Assembly: GCF_900070365.1 (NCBI RefSeq) | Contig: NZ_LN850107.1 | Coordinates: forward strand, 5,456,001-5,520,000 | Source: Alloactinosynnema sp. L-07 | GTDB lineage: Bacteria > Actinomycetota > Actinomycetes > Mycobacteriales > Pseudonocardiaceae | Length of the DNA stretch: 64,000 nucleotides | Direction: 5' to 3' | In this document: one piece after another, positions 42,836 to 49,757 of the stretch | Position numbering within the stretch: the stretch's first letter is position 1 | Layout: every line of letters starts with the position of its first letter | Translations under genes and position numbers: made by a program | The notes under the pieces: generated by a model | Told to the model about the DNA's origin: nothing | What the model saw: the letters and a program-made list of their open reading frames with translations, nothing else | The model's database searches: none

Positions 42836-43433
42836 CGTACTTGCCATGATCTCTTGAGACAGTCCATAGAGGACCTTCTAGCACGTGACTAAGCGTATAT
42901 CTGGACCATGAACACCGGGCTGACCACGCACTGTCGCGACACCTGGTCCGCCTGGTTGATCGCCACGGTTAGTCCGTTCGATCAAAGCCCGGTTGACTAT
43001 TCACTAACCACCGTATGGCCTGATTTCATGGCCTGGACCAGGGAATTTTCCCGTCGCGCGACCGCGGACGAGGCCATCTTGCCGATCACCGGGTCAGCCA
43101 CGGAGCGTGATCAGACTCTGGTTAGTATGGGAAATCCTCACCTTTGTGCGTTGGCCCACACCCGCTCGGCCCGAGGCCATCGAGCCGATCACCGCGGGCG
43201 ACGAAGCGCCTACCCGAGGGAGTTCACTCTTTCGAGTGAGGGCCGAAAGTCCCGGACAGCGAAACGGACCCCGGAGAAACCCTCTCTCCGGGGCCCGCTC
43301 GTCAGGTAAGCACGCGCTTACCGGCCAGTCAGGATCGTGATCACTCCAGCCGTGACAGCCACATCGGCGGCCTGATCGAGAGCTCTGCCACCCAGACCGG
43401 TCGGCGCATCATCGATCGACCCGACTGAGACAG
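42836..43433. other. Gene-poor stretch with structured 3' part
   Basis: No protein gene I trust. From about 43211 the plus strand reads as consecutive small hairpins: TCACTC/GAGTGA around 43223-43240, CCCCGGAGA/TCTCCGGGG (43269-43277, 43285-43293, perfect 9 bp) and GGTAAGC/GCTTACC (43305-43322). A TTGACT at about 42994 could start a transcript. This may be a small RNA gene ended by the 43269 hairpin, but no known RNA family was recognised. Confidence 0.35.
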
Positions 43434-43465
43434 AAACGCCCCTCCCGGTCACGGGAGGGGCGTTT
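43434..43465 (-). terminator. Intrinsic terminator of the tRNA operon
   Basis: AAACGCCCCTCCCG at 43434-43447 and its exact complement at 43452-43465 make a 14-bp stem with a 4-base loop, and minus-strand RNA ends in U-rich sequence. It lies 15 bases past tRNA-Phe. Confidence 0.85.
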
Positions 43466-43480
43466 GCCTGTTCAACACTG

Positions 43481-43554
43481 TGGCCAGGGGCGGGGTCGAA
43501 CCGCCGACCTACCGCTTTTCAGGCGGTCGCTCGTACCAACTGAGCTACCTGGCC
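43481..43554 (-). tRNA. tRNA-Phe (GAA)
   Basis: Minus-strand sequence starts GGCCAGGTAGCTCAGTTGG, has anticodon loop CTGAAAA between ACCGC and GCGGT, T-arm GGCGGTTCGACCCCGCC and acceptor CCTGGCC-A. All stems pair. CCA is not encoded. Confidence 0.97.
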
Positions 43555-43636
43555 ATAACGCCGCCACAAACCAAACCGGTGCGACCCCGGTGGGATCCTT
43601 TCGATCCCACCGACACCGCACCGCGGATGTAGCTTG

Positions 43637-43710
43637 CGACCCAGACGGGACTCGAACCCGCGACCTTCGCCGTGACAGGGCGACGCGCTAACCAACTGCG
43701 CCACTGGGCC
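43637..43710 (-). tRNA. tRNA-Asp (GTC)
   Basis: Starts GGCCCAGTGGCGCAGTTGG, anticodon loop CTGTCAC, T-loop GGTTCGAGTC, acceptor CTGGGTC with discriminator G (typical identity element of tRNA-Asp). CCA not encoded. Confidence 0.97.
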
Positions 43711-43768
43711 TTGCTTACTGCTGTACTGCTTGTCACTTGTACTGCTGTCACTGCCTAGCTTTACTGCG

Positions 43769-43841
43769 TACTCCCAACGGGATTCGAACCCGCGCTGCCG
43801 CCTTGAAAGGGCGGAGTCCTAGGCCGCTAGACGATGGGAGC
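43769..43841 (-). tRNA. tRNA-Glu (TTC)
   Basis: Starts GCTCCCATCGTCTAGCGG, anticodon loop CTTTCAA, T-loop GGTTCGAATC, acceptor TGGGAGT-A with a G-U first pair. The Glu-Asp-Phe order is common in actinobacteria. CCA not encoded. Confidence 0.97.
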
Positions 43842-43918
43842 CCGACCACCGCTCGGGCGGACCGATCGACTGCGCTTCCAGTGGCCACCGTTTCCGGTCT
43901 TCGCTGGGAGCAAGGCAT

Positions 43919-43948
43919 AGCTTAGGGCACACCCCCACTGGTCTCCAA
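43919..43948 (-). promoter_or_regulatory. Predicted promoter of the tRNA operon
   Basis: On the minus strand TTGGAG (43943-43948) and TAAGCT (43919-43924) are 18 bases apart, about 80 bases before tRNA-Glu. Upstream 43949-44296 holds no gene that I can see. Confidence 0.4.
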
Positions 43949-44296
43949 AACGGGTTACCCAAACCGCTCTGACCTGCGCGAACGCCGCCCAACTCGGGCC
44001 CAACCGGCGATCAGGAAGGGCGCGGGCCGCGCAACGCGATGGGATCGGCGATCGCGGGAGCTGTCGAGCGACCGCGACAACCGACCCTCGTGCGCGATGT
44101 CCATTTCAAAACGGCGTCATCAAACAGGCGGACGCGTCGGGCGTCACGCTCGATCAAGCATGATCACAGACGGTGAATACGGCCGAAGATCCGCGAAATA
44201 AACGATCTTCCGAGCTCGTCGTGAATCCGCGATAGGGGTGGCGGCCGCTCCGGAAATTAGCTAGGACCCGCCGCGGAATTCCTTGATCGAAAACGA

Positions 44297-44324
44297 CCGC
44301 GGGGTGGCGGCACCCGCCCCGCGG
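44297..44324 (-). terminator. Intrinsic terminator of the small-protein gene
   Basis: CCGCGGGG (44297-44304) and CCCCGCGG (44317-44324) pair perfectly, followed on the minus strand by TCGTTTTCG, a short U-run. Confidence 0.65.
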
Positions 44325-44338
44325 CCGTCGTCGATCGG

Positions 44339-44584
44339 CTACCTGCGAACCGCGGGCAGCCCGTCGTCGCCGTCGACCAGCCCGAGCATTTCGAGCAGTT
44401 CACGGCAGTCCTTGACGTTTGTCGAGCCGCGTGCGACGGCCAGCCTGGCGCGTTGCACCTGATCGTCGGAGACCCGCGCCGACTCACCCGACCGCGGAGC
44501 GGGCACGCCGGTCGAGAATTGCCCGGAGGTGCCCAGGCTGTCTTGCTGCAAGAGGAACGACCGCACTTCGAGTGACCCGCTCAT
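44339..44584 (-). CDS. Small conserved-looking actinobacterial protein, function unknown
   Basis: 81 residues: a disordered Ser/Gly/Pro-rich N-terminus and a helical C-terminus (DDQVQRARLAVARGSTNVKD, CRELLEMLGLVDG). ATG 44582-44584 has GGGGAGG six bases upstream and the gene is closed by a terminator, so it is a real transcription unit. No family recognised; the helix-turn-helix feel of the C-terminus is too weak to call. Confidence 0.6.
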   Translation of the reverse strand: MSGSLEVRSFLLQQDSLGTSGQFSTGVPAPRSGESARVSDDQVQRARLAVARGSTNVKDCRELLEMLGLVDGDDGLPAVRR

Positions 44585-44757
44585 AACGCCTCCCCGAATT
44601 GTGTTGGCGTGAGGCTATGAGAGAAGTCGCGGCGCTCACAGCCCCCCGCAGAGTGAACCGTGGGCACACTCGGTAGCGGTACGTGATCGATTTACCCAAC
44701 GCACCCCCAGGTTTGCCAGAGGTTCACCGGCACGTGGGCGGCGAACTCGCCACCCCG

Positions 44758-44772
44758 TACCCCCTAGGGGTA
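44758..44772 (+). promoter_or_regulatory. CsoR-type copper operator
   Basis: TACCCCCTAGGGGTA, with arms TACCCC and GGGGTA, directly before the -10-like TATAGT (44771-44776) of the copper chaperone gene. CsoR family sites have this form; no csoR gene lies in the window. Confidence 0.65.
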
Positions 44773-44812
44773 TAGTCGGTGGCGTTCGAACCACCCTTCG
44801 AGAGGACCGCAC

Positions 44813-45022
44813 GTGTCAGTTCAGACCGTTTACACCGTCACCGGCATGACTTGCGGCCACTGCGTCAGCTCGGTGACCGAGGAACTGTCGGAGGTCTCCG
44901 GCGTCACCGATGTCGCCGTGGTGCTCGAGACCGGCGCGGTCACCGTGACCAGTGCGGACGCGCTGGACCGGGGCCAGATCGAGGCCGCGGTCACCGTTGC
45001 GGGCTTCCAGCTCACCGCTTGA
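44813..45022 (+). CDS. CopZ-like heavy-metal-associated domain protein
   Basis: 69 residues, one HMA domain: TGMTCGHCVSSVTEEL with Cys14 and Cys17 as Cu(I) ligands, then the beta-alpha-beta repeats ending VAGFQL. A cytosolic copper chaperone that usually hands Cu(I) to CopA. Regulated probably by CsoR through the upstream box. No copA neighbour is present. GTG start with AGGA upstream. Confidence 0.9.
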   Translation: MSVQTVYTVTGMTCGHCVSSVTEELSEVSGVTDVAVVLETGAVTVTSADALDRGQIEAAVTVAGFQLTA

Positions 45023-45192
45023 TCGACCACGCTCGACGGGTCTTTACCGCGTCACTTGTCGCGATGCAATGCGAACTTCAGGTGAACATTTTCCCTCGAA
45101 TTTTCCCACTCAGCCCCTCCCGCAGGACGAGTGCGCGTGCAACAATCGTGGTGCTGACAAACCCCCGGTCAGCGCCTGTGGAGATCCCCTCC

Positions 45193-45225
45193 GGCCCCCG
45201 CGTTCCTCCCCCTGGCGCGGGGGCC
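45193..45225 (+). terminator. Hairpin downstream of copZ-like gene
   Basis: GGCCCCCGCG (45193-45202) and CGCGGGGGCC (45216-45225) pair perfectly. The rest of 45023-45345 shows no gene. Confidence 0.55.
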
Positions 45226-45345
45226 TCTCCATGTCCGCAGGTCAGCGCGGTGCCCGCGGCGAAGGTGGGCAGGTTCACCCGGCCGTGCGGTGTGTCGCCG
45301 GTCACAACGCGCGCGGCCTCGCAACCTGTTCGTTATCCTCTTCCG

Positions 45346-45687
45346 GTGCCATTTCCCTCGTTTGGACGTAGCCGAACCGACCTCAGAGCGGTCGGTACCA
45401 ACACGGGTCGCCACCGCACCGTGCAGCGCGAGCAGAGCGAGGAGCTGCTGCCCGACGAAGAGCTCGAGTCATACCTGGCGGCCCTGGCCCCGGACGGCGA
45501 CGCCGAGACCACCGCCTCCGGCAGGCGCTTCGGCGGCGCCGAGGTCTACCAGCTGCGCCTGTCGCTGATGGCCAACGAGCGCCTGCGCGAGCTGGCCGCC
45601 TACCGGCAGACCTCCCCCATGGCCCTGGCCCAGGAGTGGGTCATGCAGCGCCTGGAGTGGGAGTCCCAGCAGCTCCAGCGTTCCTGA
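45346..45687 (+). CDS. Small protein with ribbon-helix-helix-like C-terminus
   Basis: 113 residues from the GTG at 45346; TATCCT at 45334-45339 is a possible -10, so the mRNA may be leaderless. Acidic middle (SEELLPDEELESYLAALAPD) and a C-terminal part, AEVYQLRLSLMANERLREL then TSPMALAQEWVMQRLEW, with the strand-helix-helix pattern of RHH/Arc regulators. GTG at 45421 is an alternative start. Function unknown. Confidence 0.6.
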   Translation: MPFPSFGRSRTDLRAVGTNTGRHRTVQREQSEELLPDEELESYLAALAPDGDAETTASGRRFGGAEVYQLRLSLMANERLRELAAYRQTSPMALAQEWVMQRLEWESQQLQRS

Positions 45688-45720
45688 CCGGTTCCCCACC
45701 ACCCACCACACATCAGCCAA

Positions 45721-45762
45721 CGCGAGAGCCCCCCGGTCGTGGGCGACCGGGGGGCTCTCGCG
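45721..45762. terminator. Bidirectional terminator, 19-bp perfect stem
   Basis: 45721-45739 is the exact complement of 45744-45762 (starts CGCGAGAGCCCCCC) with a 4-base loop. Lies between two convergent genes, 33 bases after the RHH gene and 14 bases after cspA. Confidence 0.85.
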
Positions 45763-45775
45763 TGCTTGCGACTAC

Positions 45776-45979
45776 TTACAGCGGGACGACGTTCGTGGCC
45801 TGCGGGCCCTTGGTGCCCTGGCCGACCTCGAACTCCACTCGCTGGTTCTCCTCAAGGGACCGGAATCCCTTGGACTGGATCTCCGAGTAGTGCACGAAGA
45901 CATCGGCGCCACCATCATCCTGCGCGATGAATCCGAAGCCCTTCTCGGCGTTGAACCACTTGACAGTGCCCTGTGCCAT
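45776..45979 (-). CDS. Cold-shock protein, CspA family
   Basis: 67 residues: [20 protein letters not shown] (RNP1 KGFGFI) and DVFVHYSEI (RNP2), ending QATNVVPL. Single-stranded nucleic-acid chaperone. ATG 45977-45979 follows GGAGGCAGG. The long AT-richer leader upstream (45980-46265) is usual for cold-shock genes; it includes a CCGCCC/GGGCGG hairpin at 46030-46043. Confidence 0.95.
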   Translation of the reverse strand: MAQGTVKWFNAEKGFGFIAQDDGGADVFVHYSEIQSKGFRSLEENQRVEFEVGQGTKGPQATNVVPL

Positions 45980-46200
45980 AAAACCTGCCTCCATCGCAGG
46001 AGCTTAGGGCTGCACCGTGCAGCCCCGGGCCGCCCTCGGGCGGTGTTCCCGCCCATTGCGACGGAAAGCAGCGCGCCCGCGTTCTCGTTCCGCGAGCGTG
46101 GAAAGCACGAACACAGAAGCTACGGCCTGCAGGGCAAAGAATATCGAGATGTCGTGGGCCGCACTACGGCCTGACGGGCACCCCGCTAGTCCATGCGGGT

Positions 46201-46229
46201 GATCTGCTCGGACACGCTCCGAACAGATC
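46201..46229. repeat. Hairpin in the divergent cspA/ldt region
   Basis: GATCTGCTCGGA (46201-46212) and TCCGAACAGATC (46218-46229) pair at 11 of 12 positions with a 5-base loop. The one mismatch becomes G-U on minus RNA, which suits a structured cspA leader. Confidence 0.4.
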
Positions 46230-46265
46230 CGGTCGCTCTCGGGCCAAGATCACCTCCGGGTTAAA

Positions 46266-46281
46266 TGTGATGCGCGTCACA
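46266..46281 (+). promoter_or_regulatory. Crp/GlxR-type binding site
   Basis: TGTGATGCGCGTCACA is the perfect consensus TGTGA-N6-TCACA of actinobacterial Crp/GlxR proteins, 75 bases before the L,D-transpeptidase ATG, within an AT-rich stretch. It implies cAMP-dependent control of the enzyme. Confidence 0.75.
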
Positions 46282-46356
46282 GGTTTGTCCAGCCAACTAT
46301 TCCCTCGGCGAAGACGTCGTTAGAGATGTCAGGTTTCGGGGGGAAGGGGAGCGGCG

Positions 46357-47556
46357 ATGGACAGGCGCGGACACTCGGGGAGAAGGTGGCTCCCGGCGGC
46401 GCTGCTCGGCGCGGGACTGGTGACGGTCCTGGCTCTGAGCGGCTGCACCACCACCGGCCCGGCCACAGCGGCGTCGGCCAACGGCGGCTCGGTCGGACAG
46501 GGGAAGCGGTCGGTCAAGATCACCGCCTCCCCGGAGGGCGACGCCAAGGACGTCGCGCCCGGCGGCCCCATCGCGGTTACCGTCGCCGACGGAACCCTGG
46601 AGCAGGTCACGCTGACCAACGCGGAGGGCAAGAAGGTCAAGGGGGAGCTCGCCGCCGACAAGAAGTCGTGGACGGTCGGCGAGGACCTTGGCTACGGCAA
46701 GTCCTACACCTGGTCCGGCTCGGCGATCGGCGAGGACGGCAAGACCGCCGAGGTCTCCGGCACCTTCACCACGGTCAAGCCCAAGAGCCAGATCAAGGCC
46801 AGCATCAACACCGGCGACAACCAGACCTACGGCGTCGCCATGCCCATCGCGGTCACCTTCGACGCGCCGGTCAAGGACAAGGCCGCCGCTCAGAAGGCGA
46901 TGAAGGTGGAGACGTCGGTCCCCACCGAGGGTGCCTGGGGCTGGCTGAACGACCGCTCCGCGCACTGGCGGCCCAAGGTGTACTGGGCGGCCAACACGAA
47001 GGTCACCGTCACGGCCGACCTGTACGGCGTCGCCATGGGTGGGGGTGCCTACGGCCGCAACGACGTGACCTCCACGTTCACCATCGGCAGGCGCCAGATC
47101 GTCCAGGGCAACACCCAGACCCACCGCATGGTCGTGGTCACCGACGCGGGCCAGACCGCGGACTTCCCGGTCAGCTACGGCCTGGAGTCCGACCCCGGCC
47201 GCGTCACCAAGAGCGGGACGCACGTGGTGATGAGCAAGCACGCCACGTACTCGATGACGAACCCCAAGTACAACTACTCGAACGTGGTCGTCCCGTGGGC
47301 GGTCCGAATCTCCAACAACGGCGAGTTCATCCACGGCTACGCCCCGTCGATCTACGCCCAGGGGAAGCAGAACGTCAGCCACGGCTGCATCAACCTGGCC
47401 CCGGCCAATGCCAAGATCTACTACGACACCGTGCTCCCCGGCGACCCGGTGGAGATCACCGGCAGCACCCAGCAACTCGGCGCACAGGACGGCGACTACT
47501 ACGACTGGGCCCTGACCTGGGAGAAGTGGCAAACCCTCTCAGCCGAATCAGCTTGA
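46357..47556 (+). CDS. L,D-transpeptidase lipoprotein (Ig-like plus YkuD)
   Basis: 399 residues. Lipobox VLALSGC with Cys30, two Ig-like domains at about 50-245, then the YkuD catalytic domain at about 247-375 with His342 and Cys344 in NVSHGCINL. Length and layout match mycobacterial LdtMt2-type enzymes that form 3-3 cross-links in peptidoglycan. The upstream Crp site suggests nutrient-linked control. Confidence 0.93.
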   Translation: MDRRGHSGRRWLPAALLGAGLVTVLALSGCTTTGPATAASANGGSVGQGKRSVKITASPEGDAKDVAPGGPIAVTVADGTLEQVTLTNAEGKKVKGELAADKKSWTVGEDLGYGKSYTWSGSAIGEDGKTAEVSGTFTTVKPKSQIKASINTGDNQTYGVAMPIAVTFDAPVKDKAAAQKAMKVETSVPTEGAWGWLNDRSAHWRPKVYWAANTKVTVTADLYGVAMGGGAYGRNDVTSTFTIGRRQIVQGNTQTHRMVVVTDAGQTADFPVSYGLESDPGRVTKSGTHVVMSKHATYSMTNPKYNYSNVVVPWAVRISNNGEFIHGYAPSIYAQGKQNVSHGCINLAPANAKIYYDTVLPGDPVEITGSTQQLGAQDGDYYDWALTWEKWQTLSAESA

Positions 47557-47567
47557 TCTAAACACCC

Positions 47568-47607
47568 GAGGCCACCGTCGAAGCCGCAGGACTTCGGCGG
47601 TGGCCTC
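47568..47607 (+). terminator. Terminator after L,D-transpeptidase gene
   Basis: GAGGCCACCGTCGAAG (47568-47583) pairs with 47592-47607 at 15 of 16 positions; the exception is a U-G pair in plus RNA. Confidence 0.75.
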
Positions 47608-47650
47608 ACCATTTCCAAGGCACACCAAACCGCACCCTCCGCCTGAGCAG

Positions 47651-47804
47651 CATCGGGTGAAACTGGGCGATCACGCTGTGTCTGGGGGGACGACGGCCCC
47701 TAAGCTGCTTGGCGTGTGGGGTGCCTTATCCGCCACCGCTTTTTCCCCACAGGGGCCGTCGTAGGGGCCCCGGGCACAGCGTGATCGCCCAGTTTCACCC
47801 GATG
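47651..47804. repeat. Giant nested palindrome (154 bases)
   Basis: Outer arms 47651-47680 and 47775-47804 are perfect 30-bp inverted repeats; pairing continues seven more positions with two G-U pairs (plus sense) to 47687/47768. After a small internal loop 47690-47701 pairs perfectly with 47751-47762, and GTGGGG (47716-47721) with CCCCAC (47745-47750), leaving a 23-base apex. It begins 43 bases after a conventional terminator and ends 72 bases before the thioesterase gene, so it is not needed for termination. No coding capacity. Confidence 0.85.
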
Positions 47805-47876
47805 GTGCGGACCCCGGCGGACCCCCAACCCACAGCGTGTGCCAGGCCACAAAGGACACCGACTTACGCTTCAGTG

Positions 47877-48458
47877 ATGACCCGCCTCCGCGAACCGTGG
47901 CCCCCGGTGGCCACCGAGATGCCCGAACGCCACCCGGACGCACCGGACGCGGGCACCGACCTCCCCCCGCACTACGCCTTCTGCTTCGGCTGCGGCGACG
48001 AGGCCGAGGACGGTCTCCAGTTGCGCGCCCAAGTCGGTGCGGGCCACTCGATCCTCTCCAAGTTCACCGTCACCGAGGCCCACCAAGGCGCCCCCGGTCT
48101 GGCCCACGGTGGCCTCCTGGCCTGCGCCTTCGATGAAGCGCTCGGCACCACCGTCGGCAACCTGCTGCGCACCCCGGCCGTGACCGCCAAGCTCTCCACC
48201 GAGTTCCTCCGCCCCGTCCCTGTGGGCACCACCCTGTTCATCGACGCCCACCTCGACGGGCAGGCGGGCCGCAAGGTCTACGTCAGCGCCGACGGCAGGA
48301 TCGACGCGCCGGATGGGCCGGTGGCGGTGCGGGCCACGGCGTTGTTCGTGGTGGTCGATCTGAGTCACTTCGTCACCCATGGGCGCAAGGAAGACCTGCG
48401 GGCCGTGACCGAGGACCCGAGTCTGCTGAGCCACCGGCCGTTCGAGATCAATCCGTAG
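47877..48458 (+). CDS. Hotdog-fold thioesterase (PaaI/4HBT family)
   Basis: 193 residues: FCFGCGDEAEDGLQLRAQVG at about 35-55, then HQGAPGLAHGGLLACAFDEA, the H-G-G-x-x-A-x-x-D/E motif of PaaI-type thioesterases, and LSTEFLRPVPVGTTLFIDA. Probably hydrolyses an acyl-CoA. ATG 47877 sits eight bases after TACGCT, a -10-like hexamer, suggesting a leaderless mRNA; a GTG just before it is an alternative. Confidence 0.8.
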   Translation: MTRLREPWPPVATEMPERHPDAPDAGTDLPPHYAFCFGCGDEAEDGLQLRAQVGAGHSILSKFTVTEAHQGAPGLAHGGLLACAFDEALGTTVGNLLRTPAVTAKLSTEFLRPVPVGTTLFIDAHLDGQAGRKVYVSADGRIDAPDGPVAVRATALFVVVDLSHFVTHGRKEDLRAVTEDPSLLSHRPFEINP

Positions 48459-48467
48459 GCTGACAGC

Positions 48468-49601
48468 GTGTTCTTCCTTATCGTCTTCGTCGTCTTCACC
48501 CTCCTGCACCTCTACCTGTGGAAGCGGCTGGTCCGCGACACCGCTCGGTCCAGGCGGGCCAGAGTGGCTGGGGCGACGGCGGTGGTCGGGCTGGCGGTCC
48601 TGGCCGTGGCGTCCCTCGTGCTGCCCAGGTTCATCGGGATCGAGGCGGGGCGGTGGCTGGCCTGGCCGGGCTACCTGTGGATCGCGCTGATGTTCTACAT
48701 GTTCGTCGCGCTGCTGGTGCTCGAAGTGCCGCGGCTGGTGCTGCGGCTGCGGGACCGGGGCAAGCCGGTCGACGAGAGCCGCAGGCTGTTCCTGGCCCGC
48801 GGCGCGGCGGTGGTGGCGGGAGTGGCGGCGCCGACGGTCGTGGGGGCGGGCATGGTCTCGGCGCTGAGCGCACCCGAGGTCAAGCGGTTGACGGTGCCGA
48901 TCCGCAGGCTCGACCCGGCGTTCGCGGGGTTCCGGATCGCGGTGGTCAGCGACATCCACCTCGGGCCGATCCTGGGCCGCGCGCACACCGAGCGCCTGGT
49001 TCGGATGATCAACGAGACCGAGCCGGACCTGGTGGCCATGGTCGGCGACCTGGCCGACGGCACCGTCGCCGAACTCGGCCACGCCGCCGAGCCGCTGCGC
49101 GACCTGGTCTCCCGCGAGGGCACGTTCTTCGTCACCGGCAACCACGAGTACTACTCCGGCCATGAGCAGTGGATCACTGAGCTGGACCGCCTCGGCCTGC
49201 ACTACCTGCGCAACTCGCGCACCCAGATCACCCGCGGCGGCGCGTCGTTCGACCTGGCGGGCGTGACCGATGTGACCGGCGAGTCCTTCGACGACGGCCC
49301 GGACTTCGGCGCTGCCCTGCGCGACCGGGACTCGGCCAAGCCGGTCGTGCTGCTCGCCCACCAGCCGGTCCAGGTCGAGTCGGCGGCGCGCGCGGGCGTC
49401 GACCTGCAGCTGTCCGGCCACACCCACGGCGGGCAGCTTTACCCGTTCCACCACATCGTGAGCCTCCAGCAGCCCGGTGTGTCCGGGCTGTCGAAGGTCG
49501 ACGACACCTGGCTGTACGTGACCAACGGCGCGGGCTTCTGGGGTCCGCCGGTCCGGGTCGGGGCACCGCCGGACATCACCGTGTTGGAACTAGATGATTG
49601 A
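48468..49601 (+). CDS. Membrane-anchored calcineurin-like metallophosphoesterase
   Basis: 377 residues. Three membrane segments in the first 125 residues, then the phosphoesterase core: VVSDIHLGPILGR, MVGDLADGTVAELGH, FVTGNHEYYSG, and SGHTHGGQLYPFHHI, which supply the usual D-x-H, G-D, G-N-H-E and G-H-T-H metal ligands. The domain likely faces outside. Its last codons and stop lie in the left arm of the palindrome at 49590. Confidence 0.9.
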   Translation: MFFLIVFVVFTLLHLYLWKRLVRDTARSRRARVAGATAVVGLAVLAVASLVLPRFIGIEAGRWLAWPGYLWIALMFYMFVALLVLEVPRLVLRLRDRGKPVDESRRLFLARGAAVVAGVAAPTVVGAGMVSALSAPEVKRLTVPIRRLDPAFAGFRIAVVSDIHLGPILGRAHTERLVRMINETEPDLVAMVGDLADGTVAELGHAAEPLRDLVSREGTFFVTGNHEYYSGHEQWITELDRLGLHYLRNSRTQITRGGASFDLAGVTDVTGESFDDGPDFGAALRDRDSAKPVVLLAHQPVQVESAARAGVDLQLSGHTHGGQLYPFHHIVSLQQPGVSGLSKVDDTWLYVTNGAGFWGPPVRVGAPPDITVLELDD

Positions 49602-49757
49602 TTCCTAACTATCGCCTGGTATCGGCTGGTCCACGGCGTCGCTGCCAAGGCGCAGGGACAGCGCGCGTACCGGGTTGTACGTGGCTGTTCCTGCAACGCG
49701 GGCAGCGGCGTCGTGGGCCGGTCGAGACCTGGTGATAGTTAGGAATCAATCATCTAG
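49590..49757. repeat. Giant nested palindrome (168 bases) between convergent genes
   Basis: CTAGATGATTGATTCCTAAC starts a perfect 24-bp arm (49590-49613) matched by 49734-49757. Further in, 49628-49646 pairs with 49701-49719 over 19 positions including three G-U, 49652-49662 with 49684-49694 including one G-U, and 49664-49670 with 49677-49683 including one G-U: 61 base pairs in all. Every deviation is G-U in plus-sense RNA (A-C in minus sense). Both flanking stop codons, of the phosphoesterase and of pknG, lie inside the outer arms. Confidence 0.9.

Noticed and set aside
43211..43293. GAAAGTCC-containing segment resembling RNase P RNA or a GEMM riboswitch
   Set aside because: Only a few bases match; the conserved cores and order of helices of those families are missing.
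42908..43309. 133-codon open frame beginning ATGAACACC
   Set aside because: No domain or plausible ribosome binding site, odd basic C-terminus, and the 3' half is better explained by hairpins.
47651..47804. Interpretation as insertion-sequence termini
   Set aside because: No transposase between or near the arms, no target-site duplication seen, and the other palindromes share no sequence with it.
49590..49757. Interpretation of the giant palindromes as integron attC sites
   Set aside because: The arms are perfect and long, the simple RYYYAAC/GTTRRRY ends are not met, and no integron integrase or cassette is present.
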